This document shows positions 43,712-52,582 of a stretch of DNA of 64,000 nucleotides, in pieces. The DNA comes from JAKSCF01 sp028279945 (GTDB lineage Bacteria; Bacillota; Clostridia; Peptostreptococcales; JAAYPU01): assembly GCA_028279945.1 (NCBI GenBank), contig JANQMT010000107.1:40425-104424 (forward strand), written 5' to 3'. Within the stretch, counting starts at the first letter, position 1. Every line of letters begins with the position of its first letter. Made by a program: the position numbers and the translations under genes. A model generated the notes under the pieces. The model was not told the origin of the DNA and searched no databases. It was given only the letters and a program-made list of their open reading frames with translations.

Positions 43712-44410
43712 TTAAAATACTCCTCCTAAATAGATAGTCTGACCCGTTATAAAATCACTACCAGGTTGAATATAAAAATCTATTATGTTGGATACATCTT
43801 CCTTTTTTCCATATCGCTTAATTGCTTGACTATTAAGTAACTCCTTCAGCTTATCTTCTGGAACGCCTTTTATTAAGTCAGTGCTTATTGGTGTTGGTCC
43901 TATTGTATTAACTGTTATTTTAAAATGTGCTAACTCCTTAGACATAGTTTTTGTTAAGCTTTCTATAGCCGCTTTAGATGCCGCATAAGCGGCTTCTCCT
44001 GCTAAATCGAGCGGAACTGCAACAGTACTAAAATTGACAATTCTAGGATTATCTGACTTTCTAAGGAGCCTAGCGCCTTCTCTACACATTACAAAAGTAC
44101 CAAAAAAGTTAGTATCCATAACTCTTCTAGCAGTCTCAGAAGGAGTGATCATAAAGTGATTCATGGATGCAATACCTGCATTATTTATCAAAACATCAAT
44201 ACGACCAAGTTCTTTTTTAACACTCTTAAGCATATCCTTAATGTTCTCTTCATTCATAATATCACAACAAAAGTGAGTATAATTTCTATGAATTAAATCA
44301 CTTTCACTTCTGCTACAGCCAATAACTCTCCACCCTTTTTGTAGATAATACTCTGATAGATACCTGCCTATACCCTTTCTTGATCCTGTTATTAAAATAA
44401 TTCTATCCAT
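43712..44410 (-). CDS. Short-chain dehydrogenase/reductase (FabG-like)
   Basis: A 232-residue classical SDR. The cofactor motif LITGSRKGIGRYLSE opens the protein, NNAGIASMNHF follows near residue 80, and the catalytic Tyr-Lys is in EAAYAASKAAIESL near 145. ATG 44410 (MDRIILITGS) follows GGAGGAG and overlaps the ACP stop by eight bases, so a longer upstream frame from 44488 is rejected. It ends one base before the AMP-ligase start. A 3-oxoacyl-ACP reductase role fits the neighbours but is not proven. Confidence 0.88.
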   Translation of the reverse strand: MDRIILITGSRKGIGRYLSEYYLQKGWRVIGCSRSESDLIHRNYTHFCCDIMNEENIKDMLKSVKKELGRIDVLINNAGIASMNHFMITPSETARRVMDTNFFGTFVMCREGARLLRKSDNPRIVNFSTVAVPLDLAGEAAYAASKAAIESLTKTMSKELAHFKITVNTIGPTPISTDLIKGVPEDKLKELLNSQAIKRYGKKEDVSNIIDFYIQPGSDFITGQTIYLGGVF

Positions 44411-44687
44411 TAACAAGCTCCTCCAAATAATTGGAAAATGTATCAATATTAAGAAATGGACTATTGCTTCGAGAAAATGCTTTCTCATTTAAAATACTAA
44501 TATCTTTATCTAACTCATCCGATACTCTTTCTTCAATCTCTACAACAAGATTTACAAAGTCAAGCGAATCCAAACATCCTTGACTCCCTAATAGCTTAAT
44601 ATTTTCAGATATTTCAAATTCTAACTCATTATCATCTCTTAATTCTTCTAAGCAATTTAGTATTATTTTTTTTATTTGTTCTTTCAT
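44403..44687 (-). CDS. Acyl carrier protein
   Basis: A 94-residue acidic, helical carrier protein. The phosphopantetheine attachment motif is GCLDSLDFVNLV with Ser41 in Asp-Ser-Leu. It is longer than the fatty-acid AcpP and lacks the usual close sequence, suggesting a specialised carrier. It starts the ACP-SDR-AMP-ligase trio and overlaps the SDR by eight bases. TAAGGAG lies before the ATG. The trio probably supplies a modified acyl or aminoacyl group to a surface sugar. Confidence 0.85.
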   Translation of the reverse strand: MKEQIKKIILNCLEELRDDNELEFEISENIKLLGSQGCLDSLDFVNLVVEIEERVSDELDKDISILNEKAFSRSNSPFLNIDTFSNYLEELVNG

Positions 44688-44823
44688 TTGCAGATTTTTC
44701 TCCTTAAAATTTATTATAAAAATTATATAGTTCTCAATATTATTATCAGCAGGCTTTCAAATATTACGGTTCATATGTATTAGGTGAAATTTCTTTGTCC
44801 CCTTTTGTAGAGGCAAACTTCTT

Positions 44824-46098
44824 CTATTTTATATATTCAAACAAATTGCCCATATTGATATATTCTATATCATTATCATTGGTATTTATATTCTTAACTA
44901 TATTTTTAGTATCAAATATACGGGATCTTCTCATTTTTCCCTTAATAATTTTTTTATCTAATTCTTTAAACTCTTTATGATCAGCCAAAATTAAGATAAG
45001 ATCAGCATCTTTAATTGATTCATCATGCTCTTCGATCATCATTCTATCATGCTTAATGTATGGGTCATACAAAGATATTCTATATCCTTGGTTCTCAAGC
45101 ATATGATATATCTTAATTGCAGGGCTCTCCCTTATATCATCCACATTGCCTTTATAAGTTAGTCCAAATATTGCAATTTTAGGGTCAGCTATATCTTCGA
45201 GTATTTTCTTTACATTATCTACAACGAAATATGGCATACTGCTATTAGTATCTCTCGACATTGATATTAGTCTCGACAGTTCTGGTGCTTTCTCTATAAT
45301 AAAATATGGATCAACTGCAAGACAGTGTCCACCCACACCAGGACCTGGTTGATGAATATTCACTCTCGGATGCTTATTTGCCATCTCTATAACACTTAAA
45401 ACATTTATATCTATTCTATTACACACCTTAGCTAATTCATTGGCTAGAGCAATATTAACATCTCTAAAAGTATTTTCGACAAGTTTTGCCATCTCAGCTG
45501 TTTTAGCATCAGTTTTAACAATTTCACCTGTAACAAATATTTCATAAATATTAGATGCTACTTCGGTACATCTTTGTGTATACCCACCAATTATTCTAGT
45601 ATTCTCTATCATTTCCTTAATTATTTGCCCAGGAAGGACTCTTTCAGGGCAATGAGCCAAGAATATATCACTGCCAATAGAAAAGTCTTTTTCCTTAATT
45701 AAAGGCACAATAATATCATCTATTGTTCTCGGAGCAATAGTTGATTCTATTATAATTAAATTGCCTTTCTTAATATATGGTAGTAATGCATTTGTTGCAG
45801 AAACAACATAATTAAGATCACACGACTTATAATGGTCATTATTATTGGGAGTTGGAACCGCAACAATAAATACATCTGCTTCTTCAGGTTCTAAAGAAGC
45901 TCTAAGAGTTCCTTCGTTAACAACATCTTTTACAATGTCTCCTAATAAGGGTTCTTCAAGGTGAATTTCTCCTTTGTTGATTGTATCTACAATTTCCTTC
46001 AATATATCTACTCCAACAACTTGCACTCCATTTTTAGCAAACATAGCACAAGTTGGAAGACCAATATAGCCTAACCCCATAACACATATTTTTTTCAT
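44824..46098 (-). CDS. UDP-sugar 6-dehydrogenase, WecC/WbpA-like
   Basis: A 424-residue NAD-dependent nucleotide-sugar dehydrogenase that oxidises C6 of a UDP-hexose to the uronic acid. The N-terminal Rossmann motif is ICVMGLGYIGLPTCAMFA. The middle domain has AKMAELVENTFRDVNIALANE-type residues and the active-site Cys in PGPGVGGHCLAVDPYF. ATG 46098 follows AGGAGAG; the upstream frame to 46128 is not used. UDP-ManNAc or UDP-GlcNAc dehydrogenase activity is likely, giving a charged N-acetylated uronic acid. Confidence 0.93.
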   Translation of the reverse strand: MKKICVMGLGYIGLPTCAMFAKNGVQVVGVDILKEIVDTINKGEIHLEEPLLGDIVKDVVNEGTLRASLEPEEADVFIVAVPTPNNNDHYKSCDLNYVVSATNALLPYIKKGNLIIIESTIAPRTIDDIIVPLIKEKDFSIGSDIFLAHCPERVLPGQIIKEMIENTRIIGGYTQRCTEVASNIYEIFVTGEIVKTDAKTAEMAKLVENTFRDVNIALANELAKVCNRIDINVLSVIEMANKHPRVNIHQPGPGVGGHCLAVDPYFIIEKAPELSRLISMSRDTNSSMPYFVVDNVKKILEDIADPKIAIFGLTYKGNVDDIRESPAIKIYHMLENQGYRISLYDPYIKHDRMMIEEHDESIKDADLILILADHKEFKELDKKIIKGKMRRSRIFDTKNIVKNINTNDNDIEYINMGNLFEYIK

Positions 46099-46124
46099 TA
46101 GCGCTCTCCTATTATACTTAATCC

Positions 46125-46829
46125 TCAAAATATTCTTTTTGCTGGCACCCCTAAGACAGTCGTATTATCCTTTACTTTTCTAATAACATATGACCCTGCA
46201 CTTACTGTAGAATTATATCCTATTTTAACCCTTGGAGCAATAGTAGAGCCTGAGCCTATCTTTGCACCTTTATGTATATACGCACCAATTGCAGGTTTCT
46301 TCTTAGTATTACTAAAAATAGTCATGTTGTTATCATTTGTAAAACTAACACCTATCCCTATAAAAACTTCATCTTCAATAGTCATGTTACCCGCAAGATG
46401 TGTCAAATCCATTATTTTACAGTTGTTCCCTATTTGAACAGAATGATTTAATGTCACACATCTTGCAATTAGTACGCTATTGCCAATTTTACATCCTTCT
46501 CTAATTGAACATAAATCACCCAGTAATACATCATTACCAAGAATAGAATTATTATAAAGCACGACATTAGCCCCGACTACACAATTTTTTCCTATCCTAA
46601 GTGGCTTTAAATCCGTTGATATCTCGTTCACCAAATTAGCAGCCTTCTTAGGCGGTCTTCCTAATACAGCTCCATCAAATATTTCGCAACCATCACCTAT
46701 GACCGTATTTTCATATATTACTATATTGTTATGAAGTGTTACATTATCTCCTATAATACAACCTTCTTTAATTATAACATTGTTACCATATGTTAAGTTT
46801 TTTCCATGTTTCGTGTTATCAGCAATCAT
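46125..46829 (-). CDS. Left-handed beta-helix acyltransferase (hexapeptide repeats)
   Basis: A 234-residue protein made mostly of hexapeptide repeats (IIGDNVTLHNNIVIYENTVIG, and later VLIARCVTLNHSVQIGNNC), the fold of sugar-nucleotide acetyltransferases. The end, APRVKIGYNSTVSAGSYVIRKVKDNTTVLGVPAKR, is the common C-terminal coil. WlbB/WbpD-type N-acetyltransferases have this arrangement next to UDP-uronic-acid dehydrogenases, so N-acetylation of an amino sugar is likely. It starts 20 bp after the deacetylase-like gene and ends 26 bp before the dehydrogenase. Confidence 0.88.
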   Translation of the reverse strand: MIADNTKHGKNLTYGNNVIIKEGCIIGDNVTLHNNIVIYENTVIGDGCEIFDGAVLGRPPKKAANLVNEISTDLKPLRIGKNCVVGANVVLYNNSILGNDVLLGDLCSIREGCKIGNSVLIARCVTLNHSVQIGNNCKIMDLTHLAGNMTIEDEVFIGIGVSFTNDNNMTIFSNTKKKPAIGAYIHKGAKIGSGSTIAPRVKIGYNSTVSAGSYVIRKVKDNTTVLGVPAKRIF

Positions 46830-46849
46830 TTTTTCCTCTCTCTCATATA

Positions 46850-47677
46850 TTAACCAATACTTTCTGCATAAACTTTTTCAGATTTACAATCTATGCTTTC
46901 AGTATCAGAAATTTCATTATATAGATCTTCCAGTGTCCAAAGCCTATATTTTTTCTCTTTAACATATTCGACTAATTCTTTTATAAAGGTTTCAATCCCA
47001 AGACCATTATATCTGAATATATCTATATCGTTTAAAGAAATATTGTGCATTTTTTCTCTTGAAATATTATCTTTTTTGTTTCTTGAATATTCAAAGGTAG
47101 GAGAATTCATGAACATGTGCATAGGGTGAATATTAATTACTAATATTCCATCTACATTAAATATACTCTTTACCTTATTGAAGTTGAGATCTCCATTTGC
47201 TCTTAGGTATCCTCCATCTTCAAGAAATATTGGGAAACGCAAAATTCCCGTTCGATGCATAAACGGTCTTATTACTTCCAAATGAGTACAAGTATTCGAG
47301 TCCCATCTTATACCATTTTCATGTAATAATTCATTTGTATCATTCATATCGAAGTACCTATGACTCCTTGAGCCAAGTACATCAGGTTTTAATTTCTTGC
47401 AAAAGTCAATAATCTCTGAATAGTTCTTCCCCTGACTGCTGCCTTCTATAAAATTAGGATGAATCCCAAAACAATAATTAGAATGACTAAATTTACTTTC
47501 TAAATATTCACTTCTATGTGTCATAAATATCGTAACTGGGATTTCTTGTTTTTCAAAATAGTCGAAACAATATTTAATTACATCTTCAGATGCCCAATCA
47601 ATATCGAATGTAAATGCAATAGATTTTGATTGAAATAGATTTTTTAGATCTTGATTATTTATTTTTAAATTTCCCAT
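46850..47677 (-). CDS. Polysaccharide-deacetylase-like protein
   Basis: A 275-residue protein of the NodB-fold group. The strand SIAFTFDIDWASEDVI carries the metal aspartates, HPNFIEGSSQG a histidine motif, and INIHPMHMFMN a late histidine. There is no signal peptide, so it acts in the cytoplasm, perhaps on a lipid-linked or nucleotide-bound sugar. Similar proteins lie in other polysaccharide loci. The exact reaction is not known. AAGGGAGGAAT precedes the ATG. Confidence 0.75.
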   Translation of the reverse strand: MGNLKINNQDLKNLFQSKSIAFTFDIDWASEDVIKYCFDYFEKQEIPVTIFMTHRSEYLESKFSHSNYCFGIHPNFIEGSSQGKNYSEIIDFCKKLKPDVLGSRSHRYFDMNDTNELLHENGIRWDSNTCTHLEVIRPFMHRTGILRFPIFLEDGGYLRANGDLNFNKVKSIFNVDGILVINIHPMHMFMNSPTFEYSRNKKDNISREKMHNISLNDIDIFRYNGLGIETFIKELVEYVKEKKYRLWTLEDLYNEISDTESIDCKSEKVYAESIG

Positions 47678-47696
47678 TATTCCTCCCTTATTCTTT

Positions 47697-48752
47697 CTAT
47701 ACTTTTTCTTTTAGGATCTCAAGATACTTTTCTCCAACATTTTTAATAGAATAGACATCATTGACCTTCTTATATCCTCTAGCTAGTAAGGTATTAATTT
47801 TGTGTAGTTCTTTTTCTCCTAGTATTATATTAATTTTTTCGTATAATTCATCAATTTCCTGATATAAAAATTGCGAAAGTTCTCCATCTAAAACTTCAGA
47901 TAAAGCTCCAACTTTTGGCATAAGAAGTGGGCATTTACAAGCTAATGCCTCTATCGCTGTCATACCAAAGGATTCGTTTATAGAAGTACTTACTGTTAGT
48001 CCGCCCGAACTAGCAACATAATTGTAAATATATGGCATCATATCATACCTTACTTTAGAATACCATTTAACCTTGTCCATTAAATTTAGGTTTTGTAATG
48101 TTTTGACTAAATCATTTACCACATAATCCGGTGCCGTATAACCACCGATAACCCAGAATTCTAATTTATTGATATGCTTTAATCTATCACAAACATCTAG
48201 AAATCCTCTCCAATTTTTATGATCATCCAGTTTGCCTATCCATAAAATAATATTTTTATTTTCTGTTTTTTTTGTTTCTTGAGGTTTAAATAACTCAGTG
48301 TTTAAGCAATTAGAAACAACATAGCTTTCTATTTTTTCATTAAACCCGTAAACGTTATCTATACAATTTTTTAAATAATGTGAAGGCGTAATAAACATTT
48401 GCATTGGCAAATTGTGTTTAAGTTTTTCTAGATACTTTAAATTAGTTGTGGTAGTATGAACTTCTGAAATTACTTTTGGCTGTGAGTTACATAATTTTAA
48501 AGCTTCATACGCTTCCAAAGTATCTATAACTATAACATAATCAAAACCTATACTGTCGATATATCTTGCGATTTCTCTAATTTCACTTGTAACTTTTATA
48601 AATGAATGGTTTTGTAGTGTTTTTATGCCACCATAATCTTCAATAAATAAAAAATGCACTTCTAGCTTATCTTTGAGATAAGCTAATCTATTAGCAAGTT
48701 GCGTCGTCACTCCTCCTAAAATAGCATATTTGTAGATGTATAAAATTCTCAA
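47697..48752 (-). CDS. Glycosyltransferase, GT-B fold (family 4-like)
   Basis: A 351-residue GT-B glycosyltransferase. The N-terminus (ILYIYKYAILGGVTTQLANRLAYLK) has the glycine-rich acceptor-side loop. The C-terminal donor site shows NIILWIGKLDDHKNWRGFLDV, and SINESFGMTAIEALACKCPLLMPKVGALSEV holds the E-x7-E-type motif. It has no membrane helix. Donor and acceptor sugars cannot be assigned. It starts three bases after the end of the neighbouring glycosyltransferase, so they are co-translated. Confidence 0.88.
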   Translation of the reverse strand: MRILYIYKYAILGGVTTQLANRLAYLKDKLEVHFLFIEDYGGIKTLQNHSFIKVTSEIREIARYIDSIGFDYVIVIDTLEAYEALKLCNSQPKVISEVHTTTTNLKYLEKLKHNLPMQMFITPSHYLKNCIDNVYGFNEKIESYVVSNCLNTELFKPQETKKTENKNIILWIGKLDDHKNWRGFLDVCDRLKHINKLEFWVIGGYTAPDYVVNDLVKTLQNLNLMDKVKWYSKVRYDMMPYIYNYVASSGGLTVSTSINESFGMTAIEALACKCPLLMPKVGALSEVLDGELSQFLYQEIDELYEKINIILGEKELHKINTLLARGYKKVNDVYSIKNVGEKYLEILKEKV

Positions 48753-48755
48753 ATT

Positions 48756-50042
48756 CTATTCACCTCCAATTACTTCGTTAGTTGGCCTCACTTTTTTCAA
48801 AAGTTCAAGCATATGATTTGCCCTTATTTCCCAAGTATTATTGCTAAGAAATGAATCAACTGCCTCTTTGTCAAATGATGTCTTCGCTGCTATTTCAATT
48901 TTTCTTATATAGTCATCTGTATCTTTCGCCATGGAAACCATCGGATAGTCTATAAGCTGCTTAGATATTGATGATACAACCGGCAAGCCTAGTGCTAGAT
49001 ATTCATAAACTTTAATTGGATCAGAACAATCATATAGTTGTCCTATTTTAAAAGGTATTATAGCTACACTCCATTTTCTTGATACTTCTTTTATATCTTT
49101 ATGAGTTCTAGAACCTAAAAGCAATATATTCTTTGGTAGATTGAGGTTTTTAGGTTCAAAGTGACCGATAATGTCAAATTGCCAATTAGGTCTTTTTCTT
49201 GCCATTTCTATCAGAGTATCCCATCTAAACCAGCTACCTGTTAAATGTCCAAAGTAGCCTATTGTAAACTGTTCAGTTATTTCCCTCTTTTTTAAATCGT
49301 CTAAGACGCTAATATCCAATGCATTAGGTGAATATTGTATTATTTTATTTGAAGTGTATTTTTGAATTTTTTTCATAAGAGGTCTTGCTACTGCACATAC
49401 AACGTCACAATTTGCAACAAAATATCTCTCCGCAGCCTCATCATACCATCTAGCCATATCAACTTTATGAAATTCCTCCCACTCATCTCTCACGTCATAT
49501 AGCACTTTCCATCCATACATTTTTAGAATACCAACAAATCTTATTATATCAGGAGTGGGGTACGAAACCATAAATATCTTTTCTTTAGTATCAAAGTCCA
49601 TCTCAATTATTTGATCAATAATGTCAAGTGTATAGTCATGAGGTAACTGATAAAGAAATGGTGTGTCATTATTTGGTATTTTTTCATATTTATTAGATCT
49701 CGCATAAGAAAATATCACAGGAATTTTCATAGAATTCCACACATTAGTCAATCTTATTGGTCTATTTCCTCTCTTCTCTTGGACATACGTCGTTCCAGAA
49801 TAAAGAAATATTATTGGCTTGTCTATGCAATCTACTTTTTCTAGTTTTTCTAAAAAAATATTTAAAAATATTTGTTTTTCTTTTTTTAATTTATCACTTC
49901 TTAGAAGAATAAAAAACTTATTAAGCTTATTACTATATATATTTAAAAATCTTTTTTTGGCATTTTTATTTCCAAAAAGAAAAGTTGTAAAAAATTCTTT
50001 TATTAGCGCACTTGAGTGCTTTAATATTTTTTTTAAAATAAT
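48756..50042 (-). CDS. Glycosyltransferase, GT-B fold, with apparent AUU start
   Basis: The core from TTG 49751 encodes a GT-B protein with the late donor motif WSVAIIPFKIGQLYDCSDPIKVYEYLALGLPVV. The frame stays open for another 97 codons upstream. That part includes the first Rossmann strand, CIDKPIIFLYSGTTYVQEKRG, needed for a complete fold. An in-frame TAG lies at 50054-50052. No ATG, GTG or TTG occurs between it and 49751. AGGGGG at 50053-50048 sits five bases before ATT at 50042. I therefore propose an AUU start and a 428-residue product. The alternative is a gene that lost its start codon and now makes a truncated protein. Confidence 0.7.
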   Translation of the reverse strand: MILKKILKHSSALIKEFFTTFLFGNKNAKKRFLNIYSNKLNKFFILLRSDKLKKEKQIFLNIFLEKLEKVDCIDKPIIFLYSGTTYVQEKRGNRPIRLTNVWNSMKIPVIFSYARSNKYEKIPNNDTPFLYQLPHDYTLDIIDQIIEMDFDTKEKIFMVSYPTPDIIRFVGILKMYGWKVLYDVRDEWEEFHKVDMARWYDEAAERYFVANCDVVCAVARPLMKKIQKYTSNKIIQYSPNALDISVLDDLKKREITEQFTIGYFGHLTGSWFRWDTLIEMARKRPNWQFDIIGHFEPKNLNLPKNILLLGSRTHKDIKEVSRKWSVAIIPFKIGQLYDCSDPIKVYEYLALGLPVVSSISKQLIDYPMVSMAKDTDDYIRKIEIAAKTSFDKEAVDSFLSNNTWEIRANHMLELLKKVRPTNEVIGGE

Positions 50043-50139
50043 TGCTACCCCCTAGTATTTATCATTACGATACCTAAAATATATGGTCGCATAACCAACC
50101 CAAAACCATATAATAATACCATATATTAGCTGGATGTAT

Positions 50140-52569
50140 TTATTTTATTGATAAAATAGGATAATTCCAAAATTCCCTATCTCCATTTTTAGTTTTTACA
50201 TAAAAAGATACTGTATAATTCCCAGGTTCTTCAAATTCATATTCAAGAATATTATTGCTTTGCAATGTAGTATAGTATACACCATCTTTATAAATATACC
50301 ATTTATAAGAAGTGTCCCAAAAATAATTAGTATCTACAGTAAAAGTGTATTTATTTCCTATATTAGAATACTTTAATTTATTAATGTAGAAATTCAGTTC
50401 ATAATTCTTGGAAACGTCAAAGAATTGTCCATTAATATAGTCAAACTTTGCAATCATTTTTTGTTTTCTCACACCATAATCATCTCTAAGGTATGACTTA
50501 ACTAAATAATTTTCTTGATCTTTAAAAAAATATTCTAGTGTATTCTCACTCGACCAAGTTATTCTTTCTTCCACCTCACCATTTTCCTTTATGATATACC
50601 AAGCATACGATGTTTCACTAGGCTGCATCCCTAAATGAGTAAATTTGAAAGTATTATCTGAAATTTTATTTATTTGTATTTTATTTATATCACTTCTTTG
50701 TCTGCTTTCAAAGTGAATTATGTTTGTAAAATCATCTAAAGTCAATTCTAGTCTATTATCACTAAAGATATATTCACATTGTTGTTCATTCTTTAGTATT
50801 TCTATTAATGTAATATACTGTGTGTTTTCTTCTGTTTGATTAAAGGATAATGTTGGAATACTCTCAATGTGATTAATTCTTCTTGATATATAGCCATAGT
50901 TTTGCTTATCAAAATCACCTTTTATTATTTCTAGATTTGTGTTTTTTAGTAATTGTGTTATTTTTACAGTTGTACTATTGTTTTTAAATTTTAATAGTGC
51001 CTCATTATCATTGCTATCAATTATATCCAAAAATTCTGATACATGAAAAAGCTGTTTATAATTATGTTCTTCCTCAGATTTGATATCATCAAATATAATA
51101 TACTTATTATTTTTTAGGTTATATATGGTCCTATCTATTTCCACTCCTTTATACATATTATTAAATCCACTCACAATATCAATACCATTTTCATCAAGTT
51201 TATAGTCCAATAAGCCTACCTTGTAACTGTTTTCTTCAGTATATGAATATGTCTTATCATCAACAACAATAGTATTATGTGCATGTGATGACATCAAATA
51301 ATCACGATATTTATTACCCATCACATAGTTATACCAGCCTGGGTCAACAAAAATATCATACCCATTTGAATATAGCATAAATGATAAATCGTCTGCATGT
51401 TTATGAGTTTTTGAAGTATAGCCTGACTTAAACATAAGCCAATCAGATTCAATAAAATTCTCTTTGTTCCAGTGTTCTCTGTATAAATAATATCCTGAAT
51501 ATGGAAACAATACACTTTTTTCTATTGGTTTCTTACCTTTTTTTCCAAGGGTTGTAGCATATAGTAAGTTTTCAGAATTAAATCTGTATCCTGTTCCTGA
51601 TATTTTACCTTGTAAAATAGAATTAGTGTCGCCAATCTCTGCAAGTCCTGTATTTGGTTTTGTAATATAAGTATTAAATTTATTTGCATCATCAATATTA
51701 GATTGATAATGTTTAGCATCTACATCATTAACATCATTTAAAAATTGTGATATTTTGTAAAACATATCTACAGCTCCAATATGATATCCCGGAGAATTTT
51801 CAACATGTACCATATCTTGATTAAATGCAAAATCTTTTTGAGTGCTTAATCTATCTTTTGCAAGTTTAAGCATTTCACTACTACTATCATCATTCAGAAA
51901 ATAACTCAAATATATTAAAGCTCTATCTTGAAAAATACCATGATTATGATTCTTTGTATAAAACTCTTCTGACATTAACAATTCTACATGCTCTTTCAGG
52001 CTTAATACTATTTCATTATGCAGATTATTATCCACAATTTTTTGGTTTTCTATTGAATTTACCGTAAGCAAGAAGTAAATAATATTTTCTACTCTTAGCG
52101 CCGTTCCATGATCGTACCAAAGCATTCTATTCTCTGGATTACTTTTTTCATAATTTAACCAGCTATTCAAAATATCTTTAGCTAATAATAAATATTCTTC
52201 GTTATTATTATATCTATATGCCATAGATAAAATTGCAATAGGGTTTAAACATTGTAAATATAGTTGATATGTCCCTTGTGATTCACCATATTGTATATCC
52301 CAATTTATATTTTTCCTATTATAATCAGGAAAATCATCAAATACTTTGTGTACGATTAGTTTTTCGTTCATAAGTTTATCTGCATAAGAGATATATGCTT
52401 TTTCAGTCTCTGAAAAAGGTTCATAATTATAAATATCTATTGTAATACCATAAGTATGGTTAGAGAAATTTTGAATACTATTTTCAAACATTGGCACATC
52501 CACCTTTTTTAACAGTATAATCATGAGTAAAATCCAAATTAAATATTTTTTCAATTTATTTTCAAACAT
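50140..52569 (-). CDS. Heparinase II/III-like (alginate-lyase-type) secreted protein
   Basis: An 809-residue exported protein. A basic N-terminus and hydrophobic helix (YLIWILLMIILLK) act as signal or anchor. Residues about 80-330 form an alginate-lyase-like helical toroid (NMLWYDHGTALRVENI-type region, TKNHNHGIFQDRALIYL). Residues about 370-560 match heparinase II/III (SGYTSKTHKHADDLSFMLYSNG, DPGWYNYVMG, SHAHNTIVVDDKTY). Two similar domains of about 80 residues end it (KFTHLGMQPSE..., YTFTVDTNYFW...). In polysaccharide loci such proteins trim or edit the exported glycan. The catalytic residues appear present; the substrate is unknown. Confidence 0.85.
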   Translation of the reverse strand: MFENKLKKYLIWILLMIILLKKVDVPMFENSIQNFSNHTYGITIDIYNYEPFSETEKAYISYADKLMNEKLIVHKVFDDFPDYNRKNINWDIQYGESQGTYQLYLQCLNPIAILSMAYRYNNNEEYLLLAKDILNSWLNYEKSNPENRMLWYDHGTALRVENIIYFLLTVNSIENQKIVDNNLHNEIVLSLKEHVELLMSEEFYTKNHNHGIFQDRALIYLSYFLNDDSSSEMLKLAKDRLSTQKDFAFNQDMVHVENSPGYHIGAVDMFYKISQFLNDVNDVDAKHYQSNIDDANKFNTYITKPNTGLAEIGDTNSILQGKISGTGYRFNSENLLYATTLGKKGKKPIEKSVLFPYSGYYLYREHWNKENFIESDWLMFKSGYTSKTHKHADDLSFMLYSNGYDIFVDPGWYNYVMGNKYRDYLMSSHAHNTIVVDDKTYSYTEENSYKVGLLDYKLDENGIDIVSGFNNMYKGVEIDRTIYNLKNNKYIIFDDIKSEEEHNYKQLFHVSEFLDIIDSNDNEALLKFKNNSTTVKITQLLKNTNLEIIKGDFDKQNYGYISRRINHIESIPTLSFNQTEENTQYITLIEILKNEQQCEYIFSDNRLELTLDDFTNIIHFESRQRSDINKIQINKISDNTFKFTHLGMQPSETSYAWYIIKENGEVEERITWSSENTLEYFFKDQENYLVKSYLRDDYGVRKQKMIAKFDYINGQFFDVSKNYELNFYINKLKYSNIGNKYTFTVDTNYFWDTSYKWYIYKDGVYYTTLQSNNILEYEFEEPGNYTVSFYVKTKNGDREFWNYPILSIK

Positions 52570-52582
52570 TTATCATAATCCT

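Noticed and set aside
50140..52569. A polysaccharide-utilisation locus for alginate or heparin breakdown.
   Set aside because: No uptake transporter, sugar kinase or other catabolic gene is present; neighbours are all biosynthetic.
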